A program made the position numbers and the translations under genes. Positions 36,334 through 44,983 of a stretch of DNA of 64,000 nucleotides are shown here, piece by piece. How positions within the stretch are numbered: the stretch's first letter is position 1; the number at the start of each line of letters is the position of its first letter. Below the pieces are notes generated by a model. That model did no database searches. It was not told where the DNA came from and saw only the letters and a program-made list of their open reading frames with translations. Source of the stretch: an uncultured Clostridia bacterium (GTDB taxonomy: Bacteria > Bacillota > Clostridia > Christensenellales > Borkfalkiaceae); the NCBI GenBank assembly GCA_944367045.1, contig CALVWI010000005.1:1-64000 (forward strand), in the 5' to 3' direction.

Positions 36334-38090
36334 CGGCGTTCCTCCGCGGACGGCTCATCGTCCGTCTCTTCGCTGTCCGTCTCCCGTGCCGTTCCGTCCG
36401 TCCCTTCGGGCGGCTCCGCGGCGGGCGGGGGCGTTTCCTGCGTCTCTTTTTGCTTTTTCTTGAATTTCTGTGCAAAGAATTGCTTGATATCGGCCATGAG
36501 TTCGCCGCGCAGGATCTGCTTGGCGGTCTTCCATTCGCCGCGCGCGTAGAAGGCGAGCACTTCGAGCTCGTGCTCGAGCTCGCCGAACGCCTCCTCCGAC
36601 GTGTAGTCGTCGACGTCCGTCAGAAGCCCGTGCTCCTTGCGGATGGCTAAAAGACGCGCCCTGTCGAGCGCCCGCGTGCGTTCCAGCTCCTTCATCTCCG
36701 CCTGCAGCTGTTCCTGCATGCGGCTGCTCTCCTGAACGCGCTCGTCCGCCGCACGGACGGCTTCGTCGCGCTCCGTCAGGATGCGGGCGATCTCGTCCTC
36801 CTTCTTGCGGTTGACGTCGGCCATCTCCTCGGCATGGGCGGCGGACTCCTCCGCCATCTGACGCCCGAGCTCCTCGATGCGCCCGTTGAGCGCCGCGGCC
36901 TTCTCGGCATGCGTCCGTTCGAGCGACTCGATCTCTGCGGCGTGCGCCGCGGCCTGCTGTTTGAGAGCGGTGTTCTCCGCCTCGAGCGAGGGGATACGGT
37001 CCGCCTCTCTTCCGAGGGTGCGCACCTGCTGTTCGAGCAGGAGGATGTATTCCTCGGGCGAGACGCCCTCCTCCTTCACGCGGCGGCGCATGCGCTCGAG
37101 CTCCTCGGCTCTCCTGCGCTTCTCCTCCTCGGCGCGGCGGCGGTTCTCCTCCTCATACGCCTGTTTTAAGGACTCCTGAAGCCCCAGCCCGTACTCATAC
37201 CCCAAAAAGGAGAGGAGCAGCACGGGTTCGACGAATTCGGCGGCGACGCGCCTGTCGGCCGTGTCCGCCTCGACGATCTCCTCTTCGACGGTGAAGCCGT
37301 CCCCTTCGTAGGAGGAGATGTAGTCGTAGAGGACGACCACCTCCTTGAAGTTCTTGTCCATCCGAAGGACGTTGGTCTTGGTGATGGGCGGCTTGAGCTT
37401 GTCCGCCTTGGCGACTTCCACCATGAGCGGCGTGCGGAGATAGGCGAGCGTGATGCGAAGGAGGCGCTCGATGTGGTCGAGTTTCTCCCCCATGCCCCCG
37501 CGGGCGCGGAGGACGGGATCGTCCGGCCGTGATTCGGTCATGTGCAGCTCGTAGGAGAGCGTCGTCTTGCCCTCCGTGAACGTCTTCTTCATGTCCGTCT
37601 CGCCGCGGTAGGTGTTCGTCTTTTTGACGATGGCATTGTAGCGGACGGAGATGAAGTCGCGCAGGTGGCAGAGCACCATGTAGAGGAACCTGTTCTCGTA
37701 CACGGCGTAGTTGCTCAGCCGCTCGACGGTATATAACTTTTCGGGGACGAGCTCGCCGTCCTCGCGTTCGCGCGTCAGAAGATTGCTGTGCCGCGCGAGG
37801 TGTTCGACCGACTCACGCGAGACGCGCTTGACCTTTTCGATGGGGTCGACTTCGCCGACGGAGCGGATGAACTGCCGTTCCTCGTCGATGGCCTTGCCGA
37901 TAAAGACGAGCCCCCTGTCGATCGCCTCCACCCAGTCCTCAGAAATATGGCAGGTATAGCCGATGCGGCGGATCTTATCGCGGCTCTCGGCATTGATGGC
38001 CGCCTCGCGGAGAGCGCTGCTCTCGCGCTCGCCCTCGATCGCCTTGAGGTACTCGGTATAGGCGCGGAATAATACGTCCGTTCGAGACAT
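36330..38090 (-). CDS. DUF2357/McrC-like coiled-coil protein without nuclease domain
   Basis: The start at 38090 behind GGAGGG gives 586 residues. The N-terminal half resembles the DUF2357 domain found in McrC-like partners of McrB ATPases: YTVERLSNYAVYENRFLY (the YENRF signature) and NVLRMDKNFKEVVVLYDYI. Where McrC-like proteins carry a PD-(D/E)XK nuclease, this one has a long Glu/Arg-rich coiled coil (about 307-480), a short helical domain and an acidic, probably disordered tail. No membrane helix is seen. It lies between two McrB-like ATPase genes, so it probably is their cytoplasmic partner or adaptor. The DUF2357 match is by eye and moderate. Confidence 0.72.
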   Translation of the reverse strand: MSRTDVLFRAYTEYLKAIEGERESSALREAAINAESRDKIRRIGYTCHISEDWVEAIDRGLVFIGKAIDEERQFIRSVGEVDPIEKVKRVSRESVEHLARHSNLLTREREDGELVPEKLYTVERLSNYAVYENRFLYMVLCHLRDFISVRYNAIVKKTNTYRGETDMKKTFTEGKTTLSYELHMTESRPDDPVLRARGGMGEKLDHIERLLRITLAYLRTPLMVEVAKADKLKPPITKTNVLRMDKNFKEVVVLYDYISSYEGDGFTVEEEIVEADTADRRVAAEFVEPVLLLSFLGYEYGLGLQESLKQAYEEENRRRAEEEKRRRAEELERMRRRVKEEGVSPEEYILLLEQQVRTLGREADRIPSLEAENTALKQQAAAHAAEIESLERTHAEKAAALNGRIEELGRQMAEESAAHAEEMADVNRKKEDEIARILTERDEAVRAADERVQESSRMQEQLQAEMKELERTRALDRARLLAIRKEHGLLTDVDDYTSEEAFGELEHELEVLAFYARGEWKTAKQILRGELMADIKQFFAQKFKKKQKETQETPPPAAEPPEGTDGTARETDSEETDDEPSAEERR

Positions 38091-38104
38091 GATGCCCTCC
38101 GTCC

Positions 38105-39379
38105 TCAGATGGTCGCGGCGATCCTGCGGACGTACTCCTTGCATTGGAGCATCCTGTCTTCGCCGAAAATGCTGTCGATGTATGCGATGAGCGCTTCCGA
38201 TTCACTGCGCACGTAGGCGGCGTTCTGCGTCTCCAACTTGCGGAACACCTTCTTGGCGATGATGTCGTCGAGGGCGTCGAGCTCCTCCCCGCCGCAGGCG
38301 ACGTAGATGGGAAGATAGGCGCGGATCTGACGCATGATACGGTTGCCGAAGGTGAGGTGGAACTTTTCGATGAGGTAGCTGTCGAGCTTCTGCAGATGTT
38401 CCATGCATTCGTCGCTGACGGGGTACTTTTCGACGGCCTCGGCCGCGAGAGCGGTGAACTGTTTGGCGCGGAGGGGCACGTTGCGGCTGCCCGACGCCTG
38501 GAAGGGCTCGAACTTTTTGTCGAGGTTGAGGACCATCGCACGGTCATACACCTTATCGGAGATGGCGAAGGTACTGTCGTCGTTGTTTGCCGTGCCGATG
38601 AACCACATGTTCTCGGGCAGGCGGATGCGGCCGTTCACGAGGTCCTTGGGGTCGCCCTCGGTGCGGTCGCTCACGACGTCGAGATAGCGCGACTCGGGAT
38701 TGGGGATCTCGAGCATGGACAAAAACTCCGCGAAGTAATACTCGACGCGGGCGATGTTGAGCTCGTCGAGGATGACGATATACATCTCCTCCCTGCCGTT
38801 CGCCTCGTACATCTTCTCAAGGAGCAGCGTCTCATTGAAGTGCTTGGTGAACTCGTTGTAGTAGCCGAGAAGGTCCGTTCTCTCCTTCCACATGGGCTGC
38901 ACGGGGATGATGGCGGAGGGATTGCCGATGAATTCGCCGAAGGCGTACGCGAGCGACGTCTTGCCCGTGCCCGACATGCCCTGCAAAATGACGATGTGCG
39001 AGACGGCGAGGCCGGCGATGAACTCACGGATGGCGGCGATGTCGTAGTAGAGGCCCAATTTCCCTGCCGCGAAGATGCGGAACTCCTCGCAGAGATCGCG
39101 AAGGGAGATCTCGACGCGCGGAGGTGCGGGAGGCTTGGGGTGTTCGTCGTATTCCTTGAGCATGGAAAAGCGGGAGGTCTTCTCCTCTTCGTCCCCCTTC
39201 TCCTGCGTCTCCTCCGCTTTCTGAGCGGCGCGGACGATGCGCTTGGACGCCGACTGAAGGCGGCTTTCGTTGACCATGACGAGAACGACGACCGCGATCA
39301 TGATGGCGACGATGATGACGACATAGGCGATGATGTAGGACGGCTGCGTGATCTGTTCCAAAAATTGCTCAAAATCCAT
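38105..39379 (-). CDS. Membrane-anchored McrB-like AAA+ ATPase, one-helix form
   Basis: A 424-residue protein with one membrane helix (15-37), a charged linker and an AAA+ domain nearly identical in its motifs to the 34852-36333 protein: Walker A GMSGTGKT (134-141), PMWKERTDLLGYYNEF, Walker B IVILDELN (201-208) and TANNDDSTFAISDKVYDRAM. All catalytic residues are present. The two ATPases differ mainly in membrane anchor and linker, which suggests a hetero-oligomeric ring or two rings. McrB relatives form hexamers that use GTP or ATP together with an McrC-type partner; the candidate partner gene lies immediately downstream. Confidence 0.88.
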   Translation of the reverse strand: MDFEQFLEQITQPSYIIAYVVIIVAIMIAVVVLVMVNESRLQSASKRIVRAAQKAEETQEKGDEEEKTSRFSMLKEYDEHPKPPAPPRVEISLRDLCEEFRIFAAGKLGLYYDIAAIREFIAGLAVSHIVILQGMSGTGKTSLAYAFGEFIGNPSAIIPVQPMWKERTDLLGYYNEFTKHFNETLLLEKMYEANGREEMYIVILDELNIARVEYYFAEFLSMLEIPNPESRYLDVVSDRTEGDPKDLVNGRIRLPENMWFIGTANNDDSTFAISDKVYDRAMVLNLDKKFEPFQASGSRNVPLRAKQFTALAAEAVEKYPVSDECMEHLQKLDSYLIEKFHLTFGNRIMRQIRAYLPIYVACGGEELDALDDIIAKKVFRKLETQNAAYVRSESEALIAYIDSIFGEDRMLQCKEYVRRIAATI

Positions 39380-39384
39380 AACTC

Positions 39385-42300
39385 TTATTCCTCCCTGTTG
39401 ACGGATGCGGCAAAGCTGTTCAAGCCGATGATCCTGCGGCAGCAGGCGATCGGCCCGCCCAGGATATCTTCCAGGATGATGGCGCCGCGGCCTTCCTCAT
39501 CGGCGGCGGCGAGACGGGGCTGAATGGACGGCAGCAGTTCCGCCGCAATGGCGGAATCGAGCGCGTCGTCCTCGCTTCCCCCCGAGGCACAGTAGGTCGA
39601 GGCGTGCATCTCGAGCTTGGTCCACGCGCGGTTGCCGAAGCGGCAGGGCGCATTTTCGCTCCCGAGCTGCGCTTCGAGGCGATCGAGCTTCTTCCAATAC
39701 CCCTCGCGCAGGGGGAACTGCTCGCGCACGAGCGCGCACAGGTTGTAGAATTGGTAGCTGCCGAGCGGCCTCATGGGGGTGCGTTCCTCGCGCGGGGGAG
39801 TCAGTTCGACGGCGGGCGAGAGCACGGCCGCGATGCTCAAGATCTCCTCGGGGACGGGCCCCTCCTCCGTGCCGACAAACACCCAGAGGTTGGGCGGTGT
39901 GACGCCCTGTTTCTGCACGGGGCGGCCCTCCGCGAGCAGGCGGGTATGCCCGACGCGTCGCACCGGGCGGAGCTCCGAGAGCCCCTCGGGAGGCTGATGA
40001 CGGATGAGGGCGAGGTACATGAGCGAAGGCTTGCGTTCCGCCTCCGTCACGGCCTCCGCAAGAGCGCTCCGCCGCCAGCCCGAGCGCTCATTCACGAAGA
40101 AGGGCGTCCCGGTCCCGGCAGCGCTGTCTGCCATGAATTCGGTCCCGAAATACTCCGAGATCACTTTCGAGAGTACGTTGAGCTTTTCCTCGGGATACTC
40201 CGGGAAGAGCAGCAGCTGCGCCGAACCCATCGCCGAGAGGAGGTCCCTCACGTCGCGCTCGGGCATGACGACGCCGCGCTCTGCGGCAAAGGTGTGAAGG
40301 TCCCTGCACACGTCCGCAAAGGTGAACTTTTTATCGAAATAGCGGGGTTCGTCCGGCTCGTTCCCCTCCTCGCCGCTCTCGGAAGTCTTTGCCTCCGCGG
40401 CGGATGCGTTCTGCTCCGAAAGGGTATCGTCGTCCGCAAAGGTGACGTTGCGCCTGACGAGCGCCTCTTCCGCGGCACGCCGCTTCCATGCGCTCGATTC
40501 CGCGCCCAGCGTCAGCGCGGCGACGGCGGCGATCGCAATAAACACGATGGTGGTGACGAGTTCGGACTCCGTGAGATCGGCGTCGGACAGGAAGGACGAA
40601 CCCGTGACGACGGCGATGAAGAGCGCCAGGATGAGCACGCCCAACGCGATGCCCCGCACCAGCTGCAGGCTCAGCGGGCGGGCGATGGCCCCCTTCCCGA
40701 GGGCAAACCCCCGCGAGGCGTTGCCGTACTCGCGGAAGTAATCGCAGGGCTTTGCCTTGGAGCGTTCGGGCTCCTCTCCCTTTAAAAGGCGCACGCCGCA
40801 CAGGCGGACGTCGGATGCGGAGGAGCCGATATAGACGGTATAAACGCCCGCTTTCACCGCTTCGAGGCGGGTCACGCCATCGTAGACAGAGAAGGCGTCG
40901 GGCGGGAGCACGATGGTCAGCTGCCGCGACTCCCCTGCCCGGAGAAAGACGCGCGAAAAGGCGACGAGCTGCTTTTTGGGGGCGGGGAAGAGTTCCCTCG
41001 GCAGGCCGACATACACCTGCACGACCTCCGTGCCGTCGCGCTCCCCGCAGTTCTTCAGGGTGAAGCGCACGCGGTTGCCCTCCAGCTGAAGGGATGTATA
41101 GGAAAAGCGGGTATAGCCCAGCCCGTGGCCGAAGGCGTAGTGCGCGCGCACGCCCGACGTCTCGGTATAGCGATAGCCGATGAACGCGCCCGCCCTGAGG
41201 CGTCCCTCATGCTTTTCGTTCCGTAGTGCGCGGAAGGAGCGGTCGGGCTGCTCGAAACAGGTGCGCGTGAGCCTTCCCGTCGGCTCGCGCTTCCCCGAAA
41301 GGATATCCGTGAGCGCCTCCGAGCAATATCTGCCGCGCGGCGGCGCAAGCAGCACGGCCGCAAAACTGCGGTCGAAGGAGCAGTCGGGCGGAAGGGTGTC
41401 CGTCACCACGGCGATGAGCTTGCGCTTATAGCGGCGCAGCGCCTCGATGAGGGCGAGCTCATCGGACGGCAGGGCGAGCGTACGGCGCGGGCCCTCCGCG
41501 GGATGCAGGAAAAAGACGACGGCGTCCGCCTGCGAGGCGAGCTGCACGGCGGGCTCGGTCTCCTTGGCTTCCCCCGCAAGAGAGAGCGCCTTCCCGGACG
41601 GAAAGGCGGGATATCCCTCCCCGATGACGGCGATGCGCGTCCCCTCCTTGAGGGGCAGGAGCCCGTCGTTCCTGAGGAGGACGAAGCTCTCCTCGGCGGC
41701 ACGGCGCGCCTCCTTCTCGATGTCGGCAGATTTTCCGCTCGCCGAGCGCGCCCGCACGGAGAGTGCGAAGTCGACGGTCCTGTCGACGGCCTCGTTCACC
41801 GCCTCCATGGGGATGGCGGAACCCACCTCAACGGCGCCCGTCAGTTCGCGTTCGCTCGCGCCGCCCGCATCATAGGAGGCGGCGAGGCTCTCATAGCGGC
41901 CGATGGCGCGGTCCAAAGAGACCGTCGCACCGCCGATGCACGCCCCCTCCGCGAGCAGTGTATGATAGTCGACGTCGGCGGAGATGTCCTCGCCGAACAT
42001 AAACAGCTTTTTGCCGAACGCTCCGTCCTGTGCGGCACGGAAGAGTTCGCCGTTGGTCTCATAGTATCCGCCCGGGTCACGGCGCAGCGTGGAGACGGCC
42101 GCATCGAAGGGCTCCTCCGCCATCGCATAGCGGAAGGGCGCGCGCACGAAGGTCTCCATCGCGAGCGGATCGGGCGATTCGTCGAGCGGGGCGATGTCCT
42201 CCCCCGAGAGCGCCGCACGCGAGAGCGCTGCCGCAGCCCCCGCGGCATGGATGCCCCGCGCCATCGCAGCCCCGAGGGCGCCGTTCAAGCGGGGGTCCTC

Positions 42301-42609
42301 GGAAAGCCCGGGCTTATAGGCATTGACCGCGCACTTGAGATCGGGCGTCACGATGACGTTCTGCCCCACGCCGCGCGCAGGGGCGGCAAGGGCGAGGGCG
42401 GCGCGCTCGGTGAGCTCGGTATCCCACGAGCAGGCCATGCTCTCGCACGGGGGGAAGCCGGCCGTCTCCATGAGGCCGGACAATTCCGAAAGGCGCACGG
42501 CGGGCACGCCCGCCAAGTTGATGTTTGCGTCGGCGAGGCTCTCCCGCTCGGTCAGAAGGGCCACCTTCTGGCGGCGCGAAAGCCTCTCGACGATACTCGA
42601 ATGTTTCAT
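39385..42609 (-). CDS. GH3-like domain fused through a membrane hairpin to a dead McrB-like AAA domain
   Basis: A 1074-residue protein. Residues 1-640 follow the GH3 beta-glucosidase layout: a reduced N-terminal barrel, the second domain beginning near AAEESFVLLRNDGLLPL, and a fibronectin-like part (AFGHGLGYTRFSY, NCGERDGTEVVQVYVG). The canonical nucleophile motif SDW is not visible; the region reads FMFGEDIS, so activity is doubtful. Two close membrane helices (about 651-673 and 680-701) follow, then a domain (758-1074) homologous to the two AAA proteins: CRDLHTFAAERG, NLWVFVGTE, FGNRAW, GGSEDDALD. Walker A and Walker B are lost. With no signal peptide and a hairpin anchor, both large domains should be cytoplasmic. 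Confidence 0.82.
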   Translation of the reverse strand: MKHSSIVERLSRRQKVALLTERESLADANINLAGVPAVRLSELSGLMETAGFPPCESMACSWDTELTERAALALAAPARGVGQNVIVTPDLKCAVNAYKPGLSEDPRLNGALGAAMARGIHAAGAAAALSRAALSGEDIAPLDESPDPLAMETFVRAPFRYAMAEEPFDAAVSTLRRDPGGYYETNGELFRAAQDGAFGKKLFMFGEDISADVDYHTLLAEGACIGGATVSLDRAIGRYESLAASYDAGGASERELTGAVEVGSAIPMEAVNEAVDRTVDFALSVRARSASGKSADIEKEARRAAEESFVLLRNDGLLPLKEGTRIAVIGEGYPAFPSGKALSLAGEAKETEPAVQLASQADAVVFFLHPAEGPRRTLALPSDELALIEALRRYKRKLIAVVTDTLPPDCSFDRSFAAVLLAPPRGRYCSEALTDILSGKREPTGRLTRTCFEQPDRSFRALRNEKHEGRLRAGAFIGYRYTETSGVRAHYAFGHGLGYTRFSYTSLQLEGNRVRFTLKNCGERDGTEVVQVYVGLPRELFPAPKKQLVAFSRVFLRAGESRQLTIVLPPDAFSVYDGVTRLEAVKAGVYTVYIGSSASDVRLCGVRLLKGEEPERSKAKPCDYFREYGNASRGFALGKGAIARPLSLQLVRGIALGVLILALFIAVVTGSSFLSDADLTESELVTTIVFIAIAAVAALTLGAESSAWKRRAAEEALVRRNVTFADDDTLSEQNASAAEAKTSESGEEGNEPDEPRYFDKKFTFADVCRDLHTFAAERGVVMPERDVRDLLSAMGSAQLLLFPEYPEEKLNVLSKVISEYFGTEFMADSAAGTGTPFFVNERSGWRRSALAEAVTEAERKPSLMYLALIRHQPPEGLSELRPVRRVGHTRLLAEGRPVQKQGVTPPNLWVFVGTEEGPVPEEILSIAAVLSPAVELTPPREERTPMRPLGSYQFYNLCALVREQFPLREGYWKKLDRLEAQLGSENAPCRFGNRAWTKLEMHASTYCASGGSEDDALDSAIAAELLPSIQPRLAAADEEGRGAIILEDILGGPIACCRRIIGLNSFAASVNREE

Positions 42610-43208
42610 ATCCTCTCCATCTCCCCCAAGGGATGTATCTCAGTCATCTCCGCGGAGACCGTCGGCTCTGCGGGGTCTGTCGGTCCAACGGGCTGCCTGC
42701 TCTCAAGATCGGCGAGGAACAGGCTCAGAACGCCCAGTCCCAGAATGACGACCGCCGAGATGACCGCCGCCCAGATCGCCGTCTTTCTGCAGAAGGCGAC
42801 GCGGTCGCGCATCTGCCGTTTGCCGTGCACCACGGCGTGACCGACGGGCGGGAGCTTTCCGTACGTCCGTTCGACGGTCCCGTCCTCCGAAAGGCGACAG
42901 ACGGTATCGCCCGCGCGCACGAAGGCAACTTCGGCCTCCAGCCCGTTCCACTTCGACGGGATCGGGACGGGCGGGAGGGAGACGTCCTCCCCCGGCCCCA
43001 CCGAGAGCCCCGCGAATTCCTGCAGCGGGAGGTAGATCTTCTTGCCGTTGATGCCCTTGCCGCTCAGCCGCAGCGCGGCGCCGCTCACCGTAAAGCCGCA
43101 GCCGTTGTGCAGGCGGATGACCGCCGTGTTCCTGCCCTTTTCGCTCACCGTGCGGACGTTCCCGATCGTGACGAACGCCTCGGGCGGAAGGGTGTCTGTC
43201 TTGCTCAT
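42606..43208 (-). CDS. Small membrane protein with cytoplasmic beta-rich domain
   Basis: A 200-residue protein. Residues 10-115 alternate hydrophobic and polar positions like a beta-sandwich (TAVIRLHNGCGFTVSGAAL, KKIYLPLQEF, EAEVAFVRAGD). A basic stretch (KRQMRDR) and one membrane helix (143-167) follow, with a short Pro/Glu-rich outer tail. By the positive-inside rule the beta domain is cytoplasmic. Its centre resembles that of the upstream 43205-44107 protein (EVAFVRAGD versus SVAFCRTGK), so the two may be paralogous. Its start and stop overlap both neighbours by four bases, showing tight coupling. I do not recognise a named family. Confidence 0.7.
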   Translation of the reverse strand: MSKTDTLPPEAFVTIGNVRTVSEKGRNTAVIRLHNGCGFTVSGAALRLSGKGINGKKIYLPLQEFAGLSVGPGEDVSLPPVPIPSKWNGLEAEVAFVRAGDTVCRLSEDGTVERTYGKLPPVGHAVVHGKRQMRDRVAFCRKTAIWAAVISAVVILGLGVLSLFLADLESRQPVGPTDPAEPTVSAEMTEIHPLGEMERI

Positions 43209-44107
43209 GCCTGTTTCCCTCCCTCGCGGGCGGCGTCCTCGTCGTCATCGCGGGCCTGTTCGGAGGTCTTTCCTCCCGCCAACATGTTCTGAAGTGCGCA
43301 AAAGCGCGCACGCAGGAAATATTCGGCCTTTCGCCATATCCTGTGCACGCGCATCCTGATATTCCGATAAAATTCTTTGAACCGCCTGAAGTCGATGAGC
43401 CTTTTGAGCGCCGAAAGCGCACGCCTCAGATAGGGACGCGCGAACAGATCGAATGCCGCCGCAAGGAGCGGGATGCCCGCCATACAGGCGACGACCCCGC
43501 CGACTGCCCCGCCGACGGGAAGGCGTTCGGTGATGCCGAGGGCTTCGAGGGCGATCGCCTCCGCAAAGCGCATGGAGCAGCCGAGGAGCAGCCCCGCGGC
43601 CGTCGCAGCCGCAAGGCAGAGAAGGCAGGTCCACAGCCAGAAGAAGGGCGTGCGCTCCGAGCGCCGCGCGCTCCCCTTCCCCGTGCGGCAAAAGGCGACG
43701 GAGACGGACACCGTCTCTTCGGGAAGGACGGCGGGGAGCGTAAAGCGGCGGTAGGCGTTGCCCGGCTCATTGATGTGAAGAACGGCGCAGGGAACACCAT
43801 TTGCCCCGTAGGCGATGAGGCGGTACTGCGCCGCGGCGACGGGCTGCGCCCACTCGCCGATGAATTTCGTCCGCTCCGGCCCGTTGCTGCGCGTGATGAC
43901 ATAGCGGCGCATCAGCGACGAGACGGGATCGGCCGTCTCAAAGAGGACGGAAATGCCGTCCTGAAGGTCATGTTTTGCGATGCCGCGGTCACGCGGCGGA
44001 TGGAGGGCGGCATACGCCAGCATCCAGAGGCGCGGGATGACGGCTCCCGCCAATATGAGCGCCAAAATGACGCCCGCCAAAAACCAAGCTCCCCAAAAAA
44101 ACAGCAT
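43205..44107 (-). CDS. Membrane protein with beta-rich cytoplasmic domain, first gene of the locus
   Basis: A 300-residue protein with a membrane helix at the very N-terminus (about 4-28), a beta-rich domain of ~115 residues (RYVITRSNGPERTKFIGEW, RRFTLPAVLPEETVSVSVAF), two further membrane helices (about 155-180 and 198-222) and a basic, helical C-terminal tail ending in an acidic stretch. It is the first gene behind the consensus promoter at 44221-44249, with GGGGAGAG before its ATG. It probably organises the complex in the membrane. No known family is recognised. Confidence 0.7.
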   Translation of the reverse strand: MLFFWGAWFLAGVILALILAGAVIPRLWMLAYAALHPPRDRGIAKHDLQDGISVLFETADPVSSLMRRYVITRSNGPERTKFIGEWAQPVAAAQYRLIAYGANGVPCAVLHINEPGNAYRRFTLPAVLPEETVSVSVAFCRTGKGSARRSERTPFFWLWTCLLCLAAATAAGLLLGCSMRFAEAIALEALGITERLPVGGAVGGVVACMAGIPLLAAAFDLFARPYLRRALSALKRLIDFRRFKEFYRNIRMRVHRIWRKAEYFLRARFCALQNMLAGGKTSEQARDDDEDAAREGGKQA

Positions 44108-44220
44108 TCTCTCCCCTTTTTTTTGCCCGCACAGGGCAGACTACGGCCTCAAGCACGGCAGACGCTTCTCTCGCACGCCGCCGCGCCTCGGGTGCAAACA
44201 CGCCCGAATTATGTAGTTTT
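44108..44220 (-). other. 5' leader of the eight-gene operon
   Basis: About 107 nt separate the predicted start site (near 44214) from the first ATG. It holds a small GCCC/GGGC hairpin just before the ribosome binding site and no convincing reading frame. The stretch from 44250 to the terminator at 44381 holds nothing that I recognise. Confidence 0.5.
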
Positions 44221-44249
44221 ATTATACTTTAGAATGTTTTCCATGTCAA
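44221..44249 (-). promoter_or_regulatory. Perfect consensus promoter of the eight-gene AAA/transglutaminase operon
   Basis: On the minus strand TTGACA (44244-44249) and TATAAT (44221-44226) are separated by 17 bases. No obvious palindromic operator overlaps it, so strong constitutive transcription is possible. Confidence 0.92.
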
Positions 44250-44380
44250 GGGTATTTTACATGATTTTATAGACCGGGTCAAATTCCATATAGTTTGCCT
44301 GCATCACGCCCACGGCGGACGCAACCCTTCCCGCAGCGGCTGCTCCCGTACCGGAGCCGCATCTGCATCGGACGGCATAG

Positions 44381-44413
44381 AAAAAAGCCGAGGCACCTCC
44401 TCGGCTCTCTTTT
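44381..44413. terminator. Terminator of the 44435-44941 lipoprotein gene
   Basis: AGCCGAGG (44386-44393) pairs with CCTCGGCT (44399-44406), with A run on one side and T run on the other, so it can work both ways. It isolates the lipoprotein gene from the downstream operon promoter. Confidence 0.88.
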
Positions 44414-44434
44414 TTGGTTTTATGGAAACCGCCC

Positions 44435-44941
44435 TCATTCTTCCGCCCACACGCGAAGAAACGCGGAGACGTAGTCGTAAAAGGTGACGCCGCCGATCTC
44501 ATGTTCGGGCTCGAACACATAGTCGTATTGATGATAATTGTCCGAAATATCCACGACGACGCAGCCATTGTAAGTTCCGAAATAGCCGCGGATGACGACC
44601 TCGTCGGGCGACCCGTCGGGCATTTTGATGACCTCGTTGAGGTACGTCCGCCTGAGCTTATTTTGGGTGTCCTCGCTCAGCGTTTCGGGGGTCTTGGTCG
44701 ACGGTTCAAACGACGCGTCGACGTGCTCCGTCTCCCCGTATCGCGTATGATAGTAATAGGCGATGTTCCGAAGGTCGTCCTGCGTCAGGAGTTCGTCCTC
44801 ATACGCCTCTTCAAGCGAATAAAAGCTGCCATCGGAGCTTGTCTTCTGCCGCTCGGGAGCACACCCTGCACACACCGCCGCCACAGCCGCCGCGACGAGC
44901 GAAAGCACGATCGCCAATATTGCCACTTTCTTCTTTGTCAT
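44435..44941 (-). CDS. Small lipoprotein of unknown function
   Basis: A 168-residue protein starting at 44941 behind GGAGGGG (an ATG five codons upstream is possible). The signal (MTKKKVAILAIVLSLVA) ends in a cysteine (AVCAGC). The mature part begins SFYSLEEAYEDELLTQDDL and contains IAYYYHTR, a pattern that I associate with lipoproteins common in Clostridia, followed by VVIRGYFGTYNGCVVVDIS, probably beta-rich. Function is unknown. It has its own consensus promoter and terminator, so it is a single-gene unit. Confidence 0.8.
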   Translation of the reverse strand: MTKKKVAILAIVLSLVAAAVAAVCAGCAPERQKTSSDGSFYSLEEAYEDELLTQDDLRNIAYYYHTRYGETEHVDASFEPSTKTPETLSEDTQNKLRRTYLNEVIKMPDGSPDEVVIRGYFGTYNGCVVVDISDNYHQYDYVFEPEHEIGGVTFYDYVSAFLRVWAEE

Positions 44942-44983
44942 ATGCCCCTCCGTCACACTTTATTCCCCGTCCTTGACGATCCC

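Noticed and set aside
27586..44107. CoCoNuT or other McrBC-type restriction system
   Set aside because: The McrB-like ATPases are membrane-anchored, the McrC-like protein lacks a nuclease, and two genes encode large extracellular proteins.
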